Below, one piece after another: positions 38,518 to 49,652 of a DNA stretch of 64,000 nt. Where the stretch lies: positions 682,001-746,000 of the forward strand of contig NZ_CP045928.1 of NCBI RefSeq assembly GCF_009664855.1. The letters run 5' to 3'. The stretch is from Flavobacterium sp. SLB02. GTDB taxonomy: Bacteria > Bacteroidota > Bacteroidia > Flavobacteriales > Flavobacteriaceae. The position numbers and the translations under genes are program-made. Each line of letters begins with the position of its first letter. Position 1 is the stretch's first letter. The notes under the pieces were generated by a model. The model saw only the letters and a list, made by a program, of their open reading frames with translations. It did no database searches and was not told where the DNA came from.

Positions 38518-38673
38518 CTTTAATTTGGGAATTTAGATTTGGTTGTTTGGTATGCTGGAAATATTGTGCAACTTTAAACAATTACTGGGTAAAACGCAAT
38601 TCTTTTGAATAAAATTTTATAAAAAAAGATATATTTTATATTATTAGTGTGGTATATCGTTTTCGTAAAACAT

Positions 38674-38760
38674 ATTGTTGATTGTTTTGTGTCGTTCGTT
38701 TAAGGTTTTGTGCTGTATGTTTAAAATGTTTTATTTATGTTAATTTTAACAATAAATTTA
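38674..38760 (+). promoter_or_regulatory. Chitin-locus operator and promoter before susC1
   Basis: ATTGTTGA (38674-38681), GTCGTTCGTTTAA (38691-38703), GCTGTATGTTTAA (38712-38724, exactly 21 bases later) and -7-like TAAATTTA (38753-38760), 35 bases before the ATG. A further shared motif CGTTTTCGTAAAAC lies at 38658-38671. There is no good -33 TTTG, as expected for an activator-dependent promoter. Confidence 0.75.
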
Positions 38761-38787
38761 TCGCTTAACCAACAAAACCATAATAAA

Positions 38788-41700
38788 ATGAAACAAATTA
38801 TGTTAATCTTTATGTTTGTTTTTACGGCGCAGCTCTCGCTTGCTCAGGTAAAAACAATCAAAGGTTTAGTAAGCGATCAAAACGGATTGCCGCTGCCGGG
38901 AGTAAGTATTATTATTCAGGGTACCAAAACCGCAACCCAGTCTGATTATGACGGAAAATTTACGATACAAGCATCTGCAGGAGATGTTCTTGTTTTTTCG
39001 TTTATCGGAATCAAAACTGAGAAAGTTACTGTAACACAATCAGCTACAGTAAATGTTGTGCTCACAGAAGATGCACAAAACTTAAACGAAGTTGTTGTTA
39101 CCGCATTAGGTATCAAGAGACAGAAAAAAGAATTGGGTTATGCAGTTCAGGACATTAAAGGTGATCAGCTTAATAAAGTGATTACAACCAATGTAGCGTC
39201 GGCACTTTCAGGTAAAATTGCCGGTGTTGATATTTCTATGCCTGCCACAGGAGTTGGAGGGAGCTCCAGAGTTATTATTAGAGGAATTTCAAGTATAGGG
39301 GAGAGTAACCAGCCACTTTATATTGTTGATGGAGTTCCTATTGATAACTCAGGTTTGAATAATGACACTGCCGGAGCCAGTAAATGGTTCGACGGAAGAG
39401 ATAACGGAGACGGAATTTCAAGTCTTAACCCAAATGATATTGAAAGTCTTACTGTATTAAAAGGTGCAGCTGCATCAGCTTTATATGGTTCAAGAGCGTT
39501 AAACGGGGTAATTTTAATTACAACTAAAAAAGGAAGCAAAGGAAAATTACAAGTAGAATTAACAAGTGGTGTTAGTTTTGACCGTGTAAATGCAAAATAT
39601 GATGATTTTCAAACTGAATATGGTACGGGAGGTCACGGAATTTTGCCAGATCCGACAAAAGCACCTAGCGAAGTTTACGGGTATACAACCAGTGCCTGGG
39701 GACCTAAATTTTCAAATAGTATAGGAACACAAGTAAAAATATTTGATGGTTCTATGCGACCTTATGCAAGAGTTGAAAATAATATTCAGGATTTTTTCAA
39801 GACCGGTGTTACAACAACAAACGGAATTGCACTTTCTGGAGGAAGTGAAAATGCATTTCTTCGTTTTGGATTCAATAACCTGAAAAATGATGATGTTGTT
39901 CCTAATTCTGGTTTAGAAAGAAACAATGCTAGTTTAAACGGTACATTAAAATCAGATAAATTTACTTTAGATGCTAATGTAAATTATATGGTAGAGACTA
40001 CAAATAACCGACCTGGATTGGGTGATTCACCAAACAATGTGGGGTATTCTTTAAGTGGTCTGGCGCCAAATATTGATCAGGCGTGGTTGAAAAATTATGG
40101 AAATCCGGAGACTGGAGAAGTTTATAAATGGAATAATAATATTTATCAATTAAATCCTTATTTAACTGTAGATGCAAACCACAATACTTCTAAGAAAAAT
40201 CGTTTTACAGGGAATGTTGCCGGAACGTATCAACTAGAAAAATGGGTTGCGCTGACTTTTAGAACTGGTTTAGATACTTATATTTTTGATTCTAAAGATT
40301 TTATGGTGCCTGGAAGTACATGGCCTGGAAGAGATACTGGTTATCTTAGAGTAGGTGATATCACCGTTTCTGAAATGAATACGGATATCATTGCTACTTT
40401 TAGCGGAATTAAATTAGCTAATGATCTGACTTTTTCAGGAATTTTAGGAGCAACTAGAAGAGATTTTAGAAGATCTGAAAATTCTAGTGAGGGAACCAAT
40501 ATTATTCAGCCGGGAACAGAGTTTATTAGTAATTTTTCCACGCAAACAATAAATGCACCAATAGAAACAAGAACAAGAACAAATTCTGTTTACGGTTCTG
40601 CAAAATTGGATTATAAAGGGTATCTATATGCTGAGTTTACGGGAAGAAATGACTGGTTTAGCGTTATTAATAAAGATGCTTTCTATCCGGGAGCTTCATT
40701 AGGTTTTGTATTCTCGGATGCATTTAACATTCAGGGAGATACTTTTTCTTATGGAAAATTAAGAGCTTCATGGGCAAAAGTTTCTAATGCTCCAGGGGCT
40801 TATAAAAATGCATTAAATTATACTACATATTCTTCTTATGACGGGCAAAGTGTTGTAAATGTTAAGAATACATCGGCACCAAATGCAAACCTGACTTTTC
40901 AAACGAAAAAAGGAATCGAGTTTGGTTTAGAAACAGCTTTCTTTAAAAACAGATTAAAAGCTGATATAACGGTGTATCGTGAGGATACATCTGATCAAAC
41001 ACTTGATTTAGCTTCTTCATCAACATCAGGATATGAATATCTTTCTGTAAATGCCGGTGAATTGCGTAACGAAGGTATTGAGATCTTTTTATCTGGTTCA
41101 CCAATAAAAACGAAGGACTTTGAATGGGGAATTGACTTAAACTATTCCAGAAATAAAAACTCAATTCTTTCTTTACATCCTGAAATTAATACCTACACAA
41201 TTTCTGAGGCTCGTTGGGCTAACGCAGCGATTGTTGCTCAGGTTGGTGGAAAATACGGTACTATCATTGGAAGAGATTTTCAAAGAACACCTTCAGGAGA
41301 AATGATTGTAAATGCACAAGGTATGCCTGTATATACAGATAATAAAGTAGTTTTAGGAAAAGGAGTTCCGGATTGGGCAGCGGGTTTAACCAATAGATTT
41401 ACTTATAAAGGAATCACGCTTCAGTTTTTATTAGATATGAAATTTGGTATGGATGTTTATTCTATGACAAACTCAGTTGCTGCAATGAGAGGATTATTAG
41501 ATGTAACTACAGAAGGAAGAGATGCGTATATCGCTGCAAGAACACAAGCTGCTGCAAACGATCCTAATTTCGACATCAATAATTGGGTTCCTACAGGTGG
41601 TTATGTAGCAAATGGAGTGGTAAATACAGGAACAGCTCAGAATCCTGTTTATGTAAAAAATACCAAACCTGTAGATCCTCAGGAATATTGGAGAAATGTT

Positions 41701-41976
41701 ACAGATGCTACTCCGGCGCCATTTATTTATGATGCTTCATATGTAAAATTAAGAGAGGTAAGTTTAGGGTATAATATACCTAAAAGCGTTTTTGGCGGAG
41801 CAAAAATAAATTCAATTTATGTTTCTGTATTTGGAAGAAATCTATTGACATTCAATAAAGATTTACCAAACATTGATCCGGAGTCTATGTATACTTCAGG
41901 AAACGGACAAGGTTTTGAATATGGTTCATTACCATCAAGACAATCGTATGGTTTTAATATTAAAATTACATTCTAA
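38788..41976 (+). CDS. SusC-like TonB-dependent transporter 1 of the chitin locus
   Basis: A 1,062-residue outer-membrane transporter. Signal peptide MFVFTAQLSLAQ, N-terminal carboxypeptidase-like domain (about 22-110: IKGLVSDQNGLPLPGVSI), TonB plug (about 115-240: [54 protein letters not shown]) and a 22-strand barrel ending in FNIKITF. ATG 38788 is chosen because it directly precedes the signal peptide; the upstream frame overlaps the promoter. susD1 follows after 11 bases. It should form the pedal-bin complex with SusD1 for chitin oligomers; specificity comes from context. Confidence 0.93.
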   Translation: MKQIMLIFMFVFTAQLSLAQVKTIKGLVSDQNGLPLPGVSIIIQGTKTATQSDYDGKFTIQASAGDVLVFSFIGIKTEKVTVTQSATVNVVLTEDAQNLNEVVVTALGIKRQKKELGYAVQDIKGDQLNKVITTNVASALSGKIAGVDISMPATGVGGSSRVIIRGISSIGESNQPLYIVDGVPIDNSGLNNDTAGASKWFDGRDNGDGISSLNPNDIESLTVLKGAAASALYGSRALNGVILITTKKGSKGKLQVELTSGVSFDRVNAKYDDFQTEYGTGGHGILPDPTKAPSEVYGYTTSAWGPKFSNSIGTQVKIFDGSMRPYARVENNIQDFFKTGVTTTNGIALSGGSENAFLRFGFNNLKNDDVVPNSGLERNNASLNGTLKSDKFTLDANVNYMVETTNNRPGLGDSPNNVGYSLSGLAPNIDQAWLKNYGNPETGEVYKWNNNIYQLNPYLTVDANHNTSKKNRFTGNVAGTYQLEKWVALTFRTGLDTYIFDSKDFMVPGSTWPGRDTGYLRVGDITVSEMNTDIIATFSGIKLANDLTFSGILGATRRDFRRSENSSEGTNIIQPGTEFISNFSTQTINAPIETRTRTNSVYGSAKLDYKGYLYAEFTGRNDWFSVINKDAFYPGASLGFVFSDAFNIQGDTFSYGKLRASWAKVSNAPGAYKNALNYTTYSSYDGQSVVNVKNTSAPNANLTFQTKKGIEFGLETAFFKNRLKADITVYREDTSDQTLDLASSSTSGYEYLSVNAGELRNEGIEIFLSGSPIKTKDFEWGIDLNYSRNKNSILSLHPEINTYTISEARWANAAIVAQVGGKYGTIIGRDFQRTPSGEMIVNAQGMPVYTDNKVVLGKGVPDWAAGLTNRFTYKGITLQFLLDMKFGMDVYSMTNSVAAMRGLLDVTTEGRDAYIAARTQAAANDPNFDINNWVPTGGYVANGVVNTGTAQNPVYVKNTKPVDPQEYWRNVTDATPAPFIYDASYVKLREVSLGYNIPKSVFGGAKINSIYVSVFGRNLLTFNKDLPNIDPESMYTSGNGQGFEYGSLPSRQSYGFNIKITF

Positions 41977-41987
41977 AAAAGTAGATT

Positions 41988-43508
41988 ATGAAAATCAAAT
42001 ATATAATAGCCATGCTTGCAGTTTTTACGGTAGTTGGCTGTACAGAAAATTTTGACGAACTGGAAAAAGATCCTGTGGCGTTATCTGCAAATCCGGCAGG
42101 TCAGCTTTCATTTACCCAATTGTGTATGTCTGGAGACGGATACTATCAGCATAGAACCAATCTAATTTATGCCGGAGGTTTTGTGCAGCATTACTCTGGT
42201 TCGTGGGCAGTAACAAACTACGGTGGTAAATTTAATAATTCAGAGGAATATGCAGTAGCCTTATGGAGAAACGTATATGCTCATGAAATGAAAAGTGTTG
42301 TAGATATTCTGGATGTAACCGGAAAAGATGCTTCGGCTGTAAATATGAATGCAGTTGCTAAAATTATGAAAGTAATGGTGGCACAGCGATTAACAGATAT
42401 TTATGGAGATGTACCTTATTCAGAAGCGGGTCTGGCTTTTTCTAAAGGAATTGTAACACCTAAATATGATAAACAACAAGATATTTATGCTTCATTTTTT
42501 AGAGAATTAGAAGAGGCCTATAATCAATTAAATGTTGGAAAAGACCTGATCAAAGGAGATTTGTTTTATAAAGGAGATGTTTCTAAATGGAAAAAATTAG
42601 CCAACACTATGCGTTTGCGTGCGGCGATGAGAATTTCTGAAGTAAGCCCAGCCGAAGCAGAAAAACAAGCAAAAGCAGCGTTACAAAATGGCGTTTTTGA
42701 AAGCAATGCTGATAACTGTATTATGCAGCATTTAGATTTTCCCTTTAGTGATGATCCAGCCAGACTGGACTATAGAGGAAACGGATTGTCTTATGGTTTT
42801 ATAGGAAATGAGCAGGGAGATCATTTTAGTTCCTTACTAATAGATTATTTAAAAAATAACGGAGATCCAAGATTGACTATGATCGCTACTCCTAAAACCA
42901 GTAGTAGTATAGTTCCGGGTGCGCCACTACAGCCGGGAGAAACATTGTACGAAGGGGTTAAACCGGGAGTGTTTAGATGGGAGCTTTCCGGAGGATCAAA
43001 TTCAGCCTCTGGTATACAGCCTTATTTAAAATTAAGAACAACTCCGTTCTTGCACGTAAGTTATTCAGAGAGCCAATTGTTATTAGCCGAAGCTGCTTTT
43101 AGAGGATGGGTTTCAGGTTCTGCTGCAGAATATTACAAAAAAGGTGTTGAGGCAGGAATTAAACAATTGTCTATTTATGGTGCGACTCCTGCAAGTCAGG
43201 CAAGCATCGACGCTTATGTAAATGCGAAACCTTTATTGCCTGGTACAGAAAAAGAACAAATTGGAACACAAATTTGGATTACCTATCTATTTAATAGTAT
43301 CGAAGGATACTCGAACTGGAGAAGAACAGGATATCCTCACTTAATACCAATTACAAATTCAGATTCAGGAACGGGTGGTATTGTGCCAACACGTTTGTAC
43401 TATCCAAGTGATGAACTACAAAAAAATGAAAAAAATTATCAGGAAGCCTTAGCGAGATTAGGAGGAAAGAATGACTGGTTTGGTAAAGTTTGGTGGGATG
43501 TAAACTAA
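41988..43508 (+). CDS. SusD-like glycan-binding lipoprotein 1
   Basis: A 506-residue surface lipoprotein: lipobox VFTVVGC, then helices of the SusD_like fold (LYRNVYAHEMKSVVDIL-like TPR helices, RLTDIYGDVPYSEAG, WKKLANTMRLRAAMRISEV, LLLAEAAFRGW) and the C-terminal RRTGYPHL and YPSDELQKNEKNY. These SusD_like_2 members partner SusC for oligosaccharide uptake. It is translated directly behind susC1. Confidence 0.93.
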   Translation: MKIKYIIAMLAVFTVVGCTENFDELEKDPVALSANPAGQLSFTQLCMSGDGYYQHRTNLIYAGGFVQHYSGSWAVTNYGGKFNNSEEYAVALWRNVYAHEMKSVVDILDVTGKDASAVNMNAVAKIMKVMVAQRLTDIYGDVPYSEAGLAFSKGIVTPKYDKQQDIYASFFRELEEAYNQLNVGKDLIKGDLFYKGDVSKWKKLANTMRLRAAMRISEVSPAEAEKQAKAALQNGVFESNADNCIMQHLDFPFSDDPARLDYRGNGLSYGFIGNEQGDHFSSLLIDYLKNNGDPRLTMIATPKTSSSIVPGAPLQPGETLYEGVKPGVFRWELSGGSNSASGIQPYLKLRTTPFLHVSYSESQLLLAEAAFRGWVSGSAAEYYKKGVEAGIKQLSIYGATPASQASIDAYVNAKPLLPGTEKEQIGTQIWITYLFNSIEGYSNWRRTGYPHLIPITNSDSGTGGIVPTRLYYPSDELQKNEKNYQEALARLGGKNDWFGKVWWDVN

Positions 43509-43597
43509 AAAATAAATCTCAAATATAAAGTTATGCCTAATGAGGTATTATTTTCATTCTAATTAAAATTACAAACAACAAGTTTAAATTCAAAATT

Positions 43598-44623
43598 ATG
43601 ATAAAAAATAAAGCCTTATTAGGCATCCTTTTTTTTATAAGTTCCCTTTTTTCAGCATACAGCTGTTCGAGAGAAAAACAACCTGATCCTGTAGATTCAA
43701 AAAATAAAACAGCCAGAGTTGTTGGGTATTTATCTTCGGATAATTTTAATAAAATCAATGCTATTCAGTTTTGTCAATTAACGCATCTCAATATCGCGTT
43801 TGCAAACCCGGATAAAAATGGAAATATAGTATTTAGCGGAGATCTGGATGCTCTGATTAAATATGCAAAGTCAGTTAATCCTAAAATTATAATTAGTATT
43901 TCACTCGCCGGTGGAGTAATATCAGAAGAACAGGCCTCAAATTGGTCTTTTTTAATAGATAAACCAGAAAACAGGTCAGCTTTAATTCAGAACATTGTCA
44001 ATTTTGTCGAATTGCATCAGTTGGATGGAGTAGATGTAGATCTCGAATGGAATGCTGTGACCTCAGGATATAGTGGTTTTGTAATTGAATTAAAAAAGAG
44101 CCTTGCCGAGCGTAAAAAATTATTAACGGCAGCTTTGCCTAATAATTCGCGTTTCGAAAATATAACTCAGGCAGCATTAAATGCATTCGACTTTATTAAT
44201 ATTATGGCTTACGATAGTACGGGCCCCTGGACTCCTGATAAGCCGGGTCAGCACAGCTCTTTTGAGTTTGCTAAAGAAGGAATTGATTTTTGGCATAAAC
44301 TTCAAAATGTACCAAGTGATAAATTAACGCTTGGTGTGCCTTTTTACGGCTATAATTTTACCTATCCTGATGTTACCAGTTCAACCTATAATGATATTAT
44401 AATGGCAGGAACCCAATTTGCAGATCAGGACGAGCTTGGTAAAATATATTACAACGGAAAATCAACCATTGCTAAAAAAGTTGAATTTGCTTCTCAAAAT
44501 ACCGGAGGAATAATGATTTGGGAAATTGCTCAGGATTCTTTTGGCGAATATTCTTTATTAGATGTAATTCATCAAAAATATACAAGCTTAAAAGTGAGAA
44601 CTACAGGATTGTGTGGCAACTAA
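43598..44623 (+). CDS. chiB: GH18 chitinase-like lipoprotein (ChiB)
   Basis: A 341-residue single-domain GH18 glycosidase. Signal ends in a lipobox-like SAYSC (Cys23). The barrel shows ISISLAGG, the catalytic DGVDVDLEW (Asp143, Asp146, Asp148, Glu150), ALPNNSRF, INIMAYDSTGPW and GGIMIWEIAQD. All catalytic residues are present. Its small size and lipoprotein signal suggest it trims imported chitin oligomers, as proposed for F. johnsoniae ChiB. It ends the susC1-susD1-chiB unit; susC2 has its own operator 350 bases on. Confidence 0.9.
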   Translation: MIKNKALLGILFFISSLFSAYSCSREKQPDPVDSKNKTARVVGYLSSDNFNKINAIQFCQLTHLNIAFANPDKNGNIVFSGDLDALIKYAKSVNPKIIISISLAGGVISEEQASNWSFLIDKPENRSALIQNIVNFVELHQLDGVDVDLEWNAVTSGYSGFVIELKKSLAERKKLLTAALPNNSRFENITQAALNAFDFINIMAYDSTGPWTPDKPGQHSSFEFAKEGIDFWHKLQNVPSDKLTLGVPFYGYNFTYPDVTSSTYNDIIMAGTQFADQDELGKIYYNGKSTIAKKVEFASQNTGGIMIWEIAQDSFGEYSLLDVIHQKYTSLKVRTTGLCGN

Positions 44624-44861
44624 ATTAAAATTCAAGACTGCATATGTCCTTTAAATTAATAAGATTTTAACTATTCTAAAAATTCTGTTTTATCGAATAA
44701 ATCCGCCTTTTTAAAGTGTTTTTTTGTCGTAAAACTCACATTATTAGGTTTTTATTGTAGATGATGATTATTTAGTAAATAAGTGAAATAACTGCATAAA
44801 ACATTGGTAAATAGGTTAAACATAGCACATATATTAATTTGAAAACGTTTTCGTGAAACGG

Positions 44862-44948
44862 ATTATTGATTGATTTATGTCGTTGGTTTAAAATTTAAAG
44901 CTGTTTGTATAAAATATTTTTTTTAACAATCCCTTAAGAATAAATTTA
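44862..44948 (+). promoter_or_regulatory. Chitin-locus operator and promoter before susC2
   Basis: ATTATTGA (44862-44869), GTCGTTGGTTTAA (44879-44891), GCTGTTTGTATAA (44900-44912), -7-like TAAATTTA (44941-44948), all at the spacings seen before susC1, and 34 bases before the ATG. CGTTTTCGTGAAAC at 44846-44859 is also shared, within a perfect GAAAACGTTTTC palindrome (44841-44852). The rest of the 351-base gap 44624-44974 is AT-rich with no gene. Confidence 0.75.
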
Positions 44949-44974
44949 CACCATAACTAACAAAATAAATAAAC

Positions 44975-47900
44975 ATGAAAAAAATTTTCTTAATCTTTAT
45001 GATTGTTTTTACGGCGCAGGTTTCACTTGCACAAGTAAAGAGTGTCAAAGGTGTGATTACAGATTCTGATGGGTTGCCGTTGCCAGGGGCATCCGTTGCA
45101 GTACAAGGAGGTCAAAAAGGTGCTACTACCGATTTTGATGGTTTGTACACAGTTGAAGTGCAAAAGGGACAGACTTTAGTTTTTACTTATGTAGGTCTTG
45201 AAACACAAAAAATAGTTGTAGGTGATGCCGCTACAATTAATGTTAAAATGGCTCTTGCAGCATCAAATGCTCTTACAGAGGTTGTTGTAACTTCATTAGG
45301 TCTTAAGAAAACTAGAAAATCTTTAACTTATTCAGCGCAGGAACTTAAAGGAGAAGAGTTAACTCGTGTAAAAGATGCCAACGTTATCAATACAATTGCT
45401 GGTAAAATTGCCGGTGTAGCTGTAACAAAAAGTTCTGGAGGTACCGGAGGATCTACTAAAGTAATTATTCGTGGTAACTCTTCTATTATGAATAGCCAGC
45501 CACTTTATGTTATTGATGGTATTCCTTTATATAATGGTTCTTCAAATCAGCCAAATGATTCATTTGGTAGTACTGCCGGAGGTAACCGTGATGGAGGTGA
45601 TACTGTTTCTTTAATTAATCCTGATGATTATGAAGGAATGACAGTACTTAAAGGTGCAGCTGCTTCTGTACTTTACGGATCTCAGGGAGCAAATGGTGTT
45701 ATTTTGCTTTCTTCTAAAAAGAATAAAGAAAATGCATCAAATTTAGCAGTTTCTTCTGTTACAACTTTCGAATCGGTGCATTCATTGCCAAAATTCCAGC
45801 ATGAATATGGAACTGCTAATGCTCAAAAATCTTGGGGAGGAAAAGTGCAGTCAAATGATTTTGAAAAAGATTTTTTTAATACGGGAGTTACACAAATTAC
45901 TTCATTAGCGTTTACAACAGGAACAGATGTAAATTCAACTAGTTTATCTTATGCTAATACTTCTGCTTCTGGAATTATAGAAGGGAATGGATTAAAGAAA
46001 AATAATTTTGGAATTCGTCAGACAGCGAAATTTTTTGATAATAAATTAACGGTTTCTGCTGATGCAAAATATACAACTCAAACTATTGATAACAGACCTG
46101 TAAACGGACTTTACTCAAATCCTTTAACAGGAGTATATTTGTTCCAAAGAGGAAATGACTTTAACTATTATAAGGATAATTTTGAAGCCTATCAGCCTGA
46201 TCGAAATTTATACGGACAAAATTTTTATAGTGCACCAAATGCTGATATTTATGTTCAGAATCCATATTGGTTAATCAATAGAAACAAATCTGTTGATAAG
46301 GACAATTTCTTTAACGGAAATATAGCACTAGACTATAAAGCAAACAATTGGTTAAGTATTGGTGCGAGATATAGTTATAACAGAATTGAAAACGATTTTG
46401 ATAAAAGAATATACGCAACTACCAACATTTCCTTATCTAATATAAATGGTAGATACATCAATGTTGCTACATTAAGCACACAGCGTTATGGAGATTTAAT
46501 CGCTAAAATCAATACTAATTTCAATGAAAATTTTAGTTTTAATGCCATCATTGGGGCAAGTATAAACAATACATTAGGAAATCATGCCACTACTTTAGAT
46601 TCTGGTATTGTTGGAGGTCTTGTTAATGCTAACTTGTTTACGTTGGGTAATTTTGGACCTGCAACAGGATTAGATAATTTAAGTCTTCAGGCTACAGGTT
46701 CTTCAAGAGAAGTTCAGTCCATCTTTGCGTCTGCAACTTTTGGTTATAAAAACATGTTGTATTTAGATGTTACAGGACGTAACGACTGGTCTTCTACTTT
46801 AGTGAATACAGATACTCCATCTTATTTTTATCCATCTGTAGGGGTTACAGCTCTTTTAAGTGAAATGACAAGCATGCCAGAGTGGGTTAATTTTGCTAAA
46901 GTGAGAGGAACTTACGCGCAAGTAGGAAATGATATTTCGACTTTTGTAACTACTCCAAAATCAACTATCCAAGGAGGTAATATTCTTTATCCTTCAGTAG
47001 GACCAAGACCAGGTGAATCATTAAAACCAGAATTAAAATCAGAATATGAATTTGGTACTGAGTGGAGAATGTTTAATAATAGATTAGGATTTGAGGTTTC
47101 GTACTACAACTCAGAAACTAAAAATCAATATGTTCAAGTTGCTGCCCCTGCAACCAATCCTTTTGGTTATGCTAATTATGGAATTAATGCCGGTAGCATT
47201 GCAAATCAAGGTTTTGAGGTTGTTCTTACTGGAAAAATCATTGCTGGAGATAAATTTTCTTGGGATACTACTGTAAATTATTCTCAAAATAGAAATAAAG
47301 TTAAAGAAATTCCTGAAGAATTAGGAGGTACAATTCCTTTAACTCCTGTAAATAATATCAATTACAGATATGCTTTAACTGAAGGCAGACCTTTTGGAGT
47401 TATTGAAGGAAAACATATTGTTAAAAATGATCAGGGAGAAATTGTTTTAGATGATAAAGGAAATGTGTCGTTAGAAGCTGGATTGCGCGAAGTAGGTAAT
47501 GCAAATCCTGACTTTATGTTAGGATGGTCAAACACATTTAAATTTGGAGCTTTTACAGCTAATTTCTTGATCGATGGACGTTTTGGAGGAGAGGTAATGA
47601 GTATTACTGAATCTATGAATGATTTTTATGGAGTTTCAAAAAGAAGTGGAGATGCAAGAAATGCAGGAGGTGTTGCAATAAATGCAGTGAAACCTGATGG
47701 TACAAAAGTAACTTCTATGCCTGCTGAGCAATACTATACTACAGTTGCCGGAGTTAACGGAGCTACAGCTGAATATGTGTACGATGCTACAAACGTAAGT
47801 TTAAGAGAGGTTTCTCTTGGTTATACTTTCAATAAAAAAGTACTTCCTTTTGTTAATACAGCAACTTTATCATTAATAGCAAGAAACTTATTCTTTATTT

Positions 47901-48022
47901 ATAAAGACGCACCTTTTGATCCAAACATTGCTTTGAGTACAGGTCAAGGCTTACAAGGAGTTGATATTTATGGTATGCCATCAACAAGAAGTATTGGTCT
48001 TAATTTAAATGTAACTTTCTAA
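44975..48022 (+). CDS. SusC-like TonB-dependent transporter 2 of the chitin locus
   Basis: A 1,015-residue outer-membrane transporter with the same plan as SusC1: signal peptide ([12 protein letters not shown]), carboxypeptidase-like domain ([18 protein letters not shown]), plug ([59 protein letters not shown]) and barrel ending in LNLNVTF. Promoter and signal-peptide DNA are nearly identical to susC1 while the barrel has diverged, suggesting a different substrate size. susD2 starts 10 bases later. Confidence 0.93.
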   Translation: MKKIFLIFMIVFTAQVSLAQVKSVKGVITDSDGLPLPGASVAVQGGQKGATTDFDGLYTVEVQKGQTLVFTYVGLETQKIVVGDAATINVKMALAASNALTEVVVTSLGLKKTRKSLTYSAQELKGEELTRVKDANVINTIAGKIAGVAVTKSSGGTGGSTKVIIRGNSSIMNSQPLYVIDGIPLYNGSSNQPNDSFGSTAGGNRDGGDTVSLINPDDYEGMTVLKGAAASVLYGSQGANGVILLSSKKNKENASNLAVSSVTTFESVHSLPKFQHEYGTANAQKSWGGKVQSNDFEKDFFNTGVTQITSLAFTTGTDVNSTSLSYANTSASGIIEGNGLKKNNFGIRQTAKFFDNKLTVSADAKYTTQTIDNRPVNGLYSNPLTGVYLFQRGNDFNYYKDNFEAYQPDRNLYGQNFYSAPNADIYVQNPYWLINRNKSVDKDNFFNGNIALDYKANNWLSIGARYSYNRIENDFDKRIYATTNISLSNINGRYINVATLSTQRYGDLIAKINTNFNENFSFNAIIGASINNTLGNHATTLDSGIVGGLVNANLFTLGNFGPATGLDNLSLQATGSSREVQSIFASATFGYKNMLYLDVTGRNDWSSTLVNTDTPSYFYPSVGVTALLSEMTSMPEWVNFAKVRGTYAQVGNDISTFVTTPKSTIQGGNILYPSVGPRPGESLKPELKSEYEFGTEWRMFNNRLGFEVSYYNSETKNQYVQVAAPATNPFGYANYGINAGSIANQGFEVVLTGKIIAGDKFSWDTTVNYSQNRNKVKEIPEELGGTIPLTPVNNINYRYALTEGRPFGVIEGKHIVKNDQGEIVLDDKGNVSLEAGLREVGNANPDFMLGWSNTFKFGAFTANFLIDGRFGGEVMSITESMNDFYGVSKRSGDARNAGGVAINAVKPDGTKVTSMPAEQYYTTVAGVNGATAEYVYDATNVSLREVSLGYTFNKKVLPFVNTATLSLIARNLFFIYKDAPFDPNIALSTGQGLQGVDIYGMPSTRSIGLNLNVTF

Positions 48023-48032
48023 TTAAAATATC

Positions 48033-49610
48033 ATGAAAACAAATAATATAAAAAAATCATTAATCTGTTTTGGTCTTTTAGCCTTAGTTGGTTGTACAGA
48101 TAATTTCAACGAGATTAATAGCAATCCTGATGCTTTTACACAAGACGAACTAAAACAGGATTTTAATTATATAAAAGGTCCTTTTACGACCATGTTCGAT
48201 AATGTGATGGTGAATGTTCCGGGTTGGAAGTACCAGGTAGCTATTGACTTGTCTGGAAATAACTGGGGAGGTTACACAACTCCTCCAGGTTTTGATGGAG
48301 CTAACAATCTTTCATACGCACTTTCTGATAACTGGAATCTTTGGGGCTGGGAAGCTATGTACACACAAGTTATGGCAAATTACTTAAAAGTTGAAGCTGC
48401 AGCTAAAGGTAAATATGATGAGTTTTACGCTCTTGCTACAATTATTAAAGTACAAACCTTACATAAAGCAGCAGATTCATGGGGGCCAATTGTGTACTCA
48501 AAATTAGGTACTACTGATGCAACAATTGCATATGATTCTCAGGAAGAAGCTTATGGATTAATGTTTAAAGATCTAGACTTCGCCGTAACAGAATTAACAA
48601 AAAGAATCGATGCCGGAGAGAAAAGTTCTTTTACGAATATAGATCGTTCAACATATGAAGGTGATTATAAAAAATGGGTTATATATGCAAATTCATTGCG
48701 CTTGAGATTAGCAATGCGTATTGTAAAAGTAAATCCGGCATTAGCTAAAGCTGAAGCTGAAAAAGCCATTAGCCAAAAATTTGGTGTAATGAAAGTTGCA
48801 GGCGATAGTTTTATAGTAACTAAGAATGTATCACAGCATCCTCTTAAGGTAGCTGCTTATGAATACAATGACAGCCGTATGTCTGCAGATATGGAGTCTA
48901 TTATGGGAGGTTACAATGATCCTAGAATGCAGGTTTATTTTGCAACATCTGAGCAAGTTCCTGGAGAATACAAAGGAGTTCGTACCGGAGGAAATCAGGG
49001 AGATAAAACCATACATATGACATTCTCAAATTTTGGTAAGATAATAAGAGACGATAAAAGAGTAGTATGGTTGAATACGTCCGAAGTTTACTTTTTAAGA
49101 GCAGAAGGAGCTCTAAGAGGTTGGAATATGGGAGGTGACGCTGAAACATTATATAAAGCTGGTATTAATGCATCATTTGATTTGCTTGCTACTGGCGGTG
49201 CTGCTGATTATATCGCTGATAATGTAAAAATGGCTAAAGATTATGTAGATCCGGTTGCCCCATCTAATAGTGGTTTAGCGGTAAATAAAGTTACTGTTGC
49301 CTGGGATAATGCAGCAAGCAACGAAGTAAAACTGCAAAAAATCATTACTCAAAAATGGATTGCTAATTTCCCTGATGGGATGGAAGCTTGGGCTGATCAC
49401 CGTAGAACAGGTTACCCAAAATTATTACCAATTCTTAATAATCAAAGTGGTGGTACAGTTACTACTGAATTTGGTGTAAGAAGAATACCTTTTGTTTCTA
49501 GTGAAAAAGACGGAAATCCTGGTGGGTATCAAACAGGACTAGCAAAATTAGGAGGCCCTGATAATGGTGGAACCAGAACCTGGTGGGATGTTAATGCTCC
49601 AAATTTCTAA
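48033..49610 (+). CDS. SusD-like glycan-binding lipoprotein 2
   Basis: A 525-residue surface lipoprotein with lipobox ALVGC, the SusD_like_2 helices (TLHKAADSWGPIVYSKLG, WVIYANSLRLRLAMRIVKV, FLRAEGALRGW) and C-terminal WADHRRTGYPKLLP and GGTRTWWDV. It pairs with SusC2. A strong stem-loop follows before nagB. Confidence 0.93.
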   Translation: MKTNNIKKSLICFGLLALVGCTDNFNEINSNPDAFTQDELKQDFNYIKGPFTTMFDNVMVNVPGWKYQVAIDLSGNNWGGYTTPPGFDGANNLSYALSDNWNLWGWEAMYTQVMANYLKVEAAAKGKYDEFYALATIIKVQTLHKAADSWGPIVYSKLGTTDATIAYDSQEEAYGLMFKDLDFAVTELTKRIDAGEKSSFTNIDRSTYEGDYKKWVIYANSLRLRLAMRIVKVNPALAKAEAEKAISQKFGVMKVAGDSFIVTKNVSQHPLKVAAYEYNDSRMSADMESIMGGYNDPRMQVYFATSEQVPGEYKGVRTGGNQGDKTIHMTFSNFGKIIRDDKRVVWLNTSEVYFLRAEGALRGWNMGGDAETLYKAGINASFDLLATGGAADYIADNVKMAKDYVDPVAPSNSGLAVNKVTVAWDNAASNEVKLQKIITQKWIANFPDGMEAWADHRRTGYPKLLPILNNQSGGTVTTEFGVRRIPFVSSEKDGNPGGYQTGLAKLGGPDNGGTRTWWDVNAPNF

Positions 49611-49652
49611 AATAAAATATCAAAGAACTATAAGAATTTAAGTTTGGTTAGT

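Noticed and set aside
38737..38787. Longer SusC1 start
   Set aside because: The extra 17 residues include the -7-like box; the ATG at 38788 directly precedes the signal peptide, as in SusC2.
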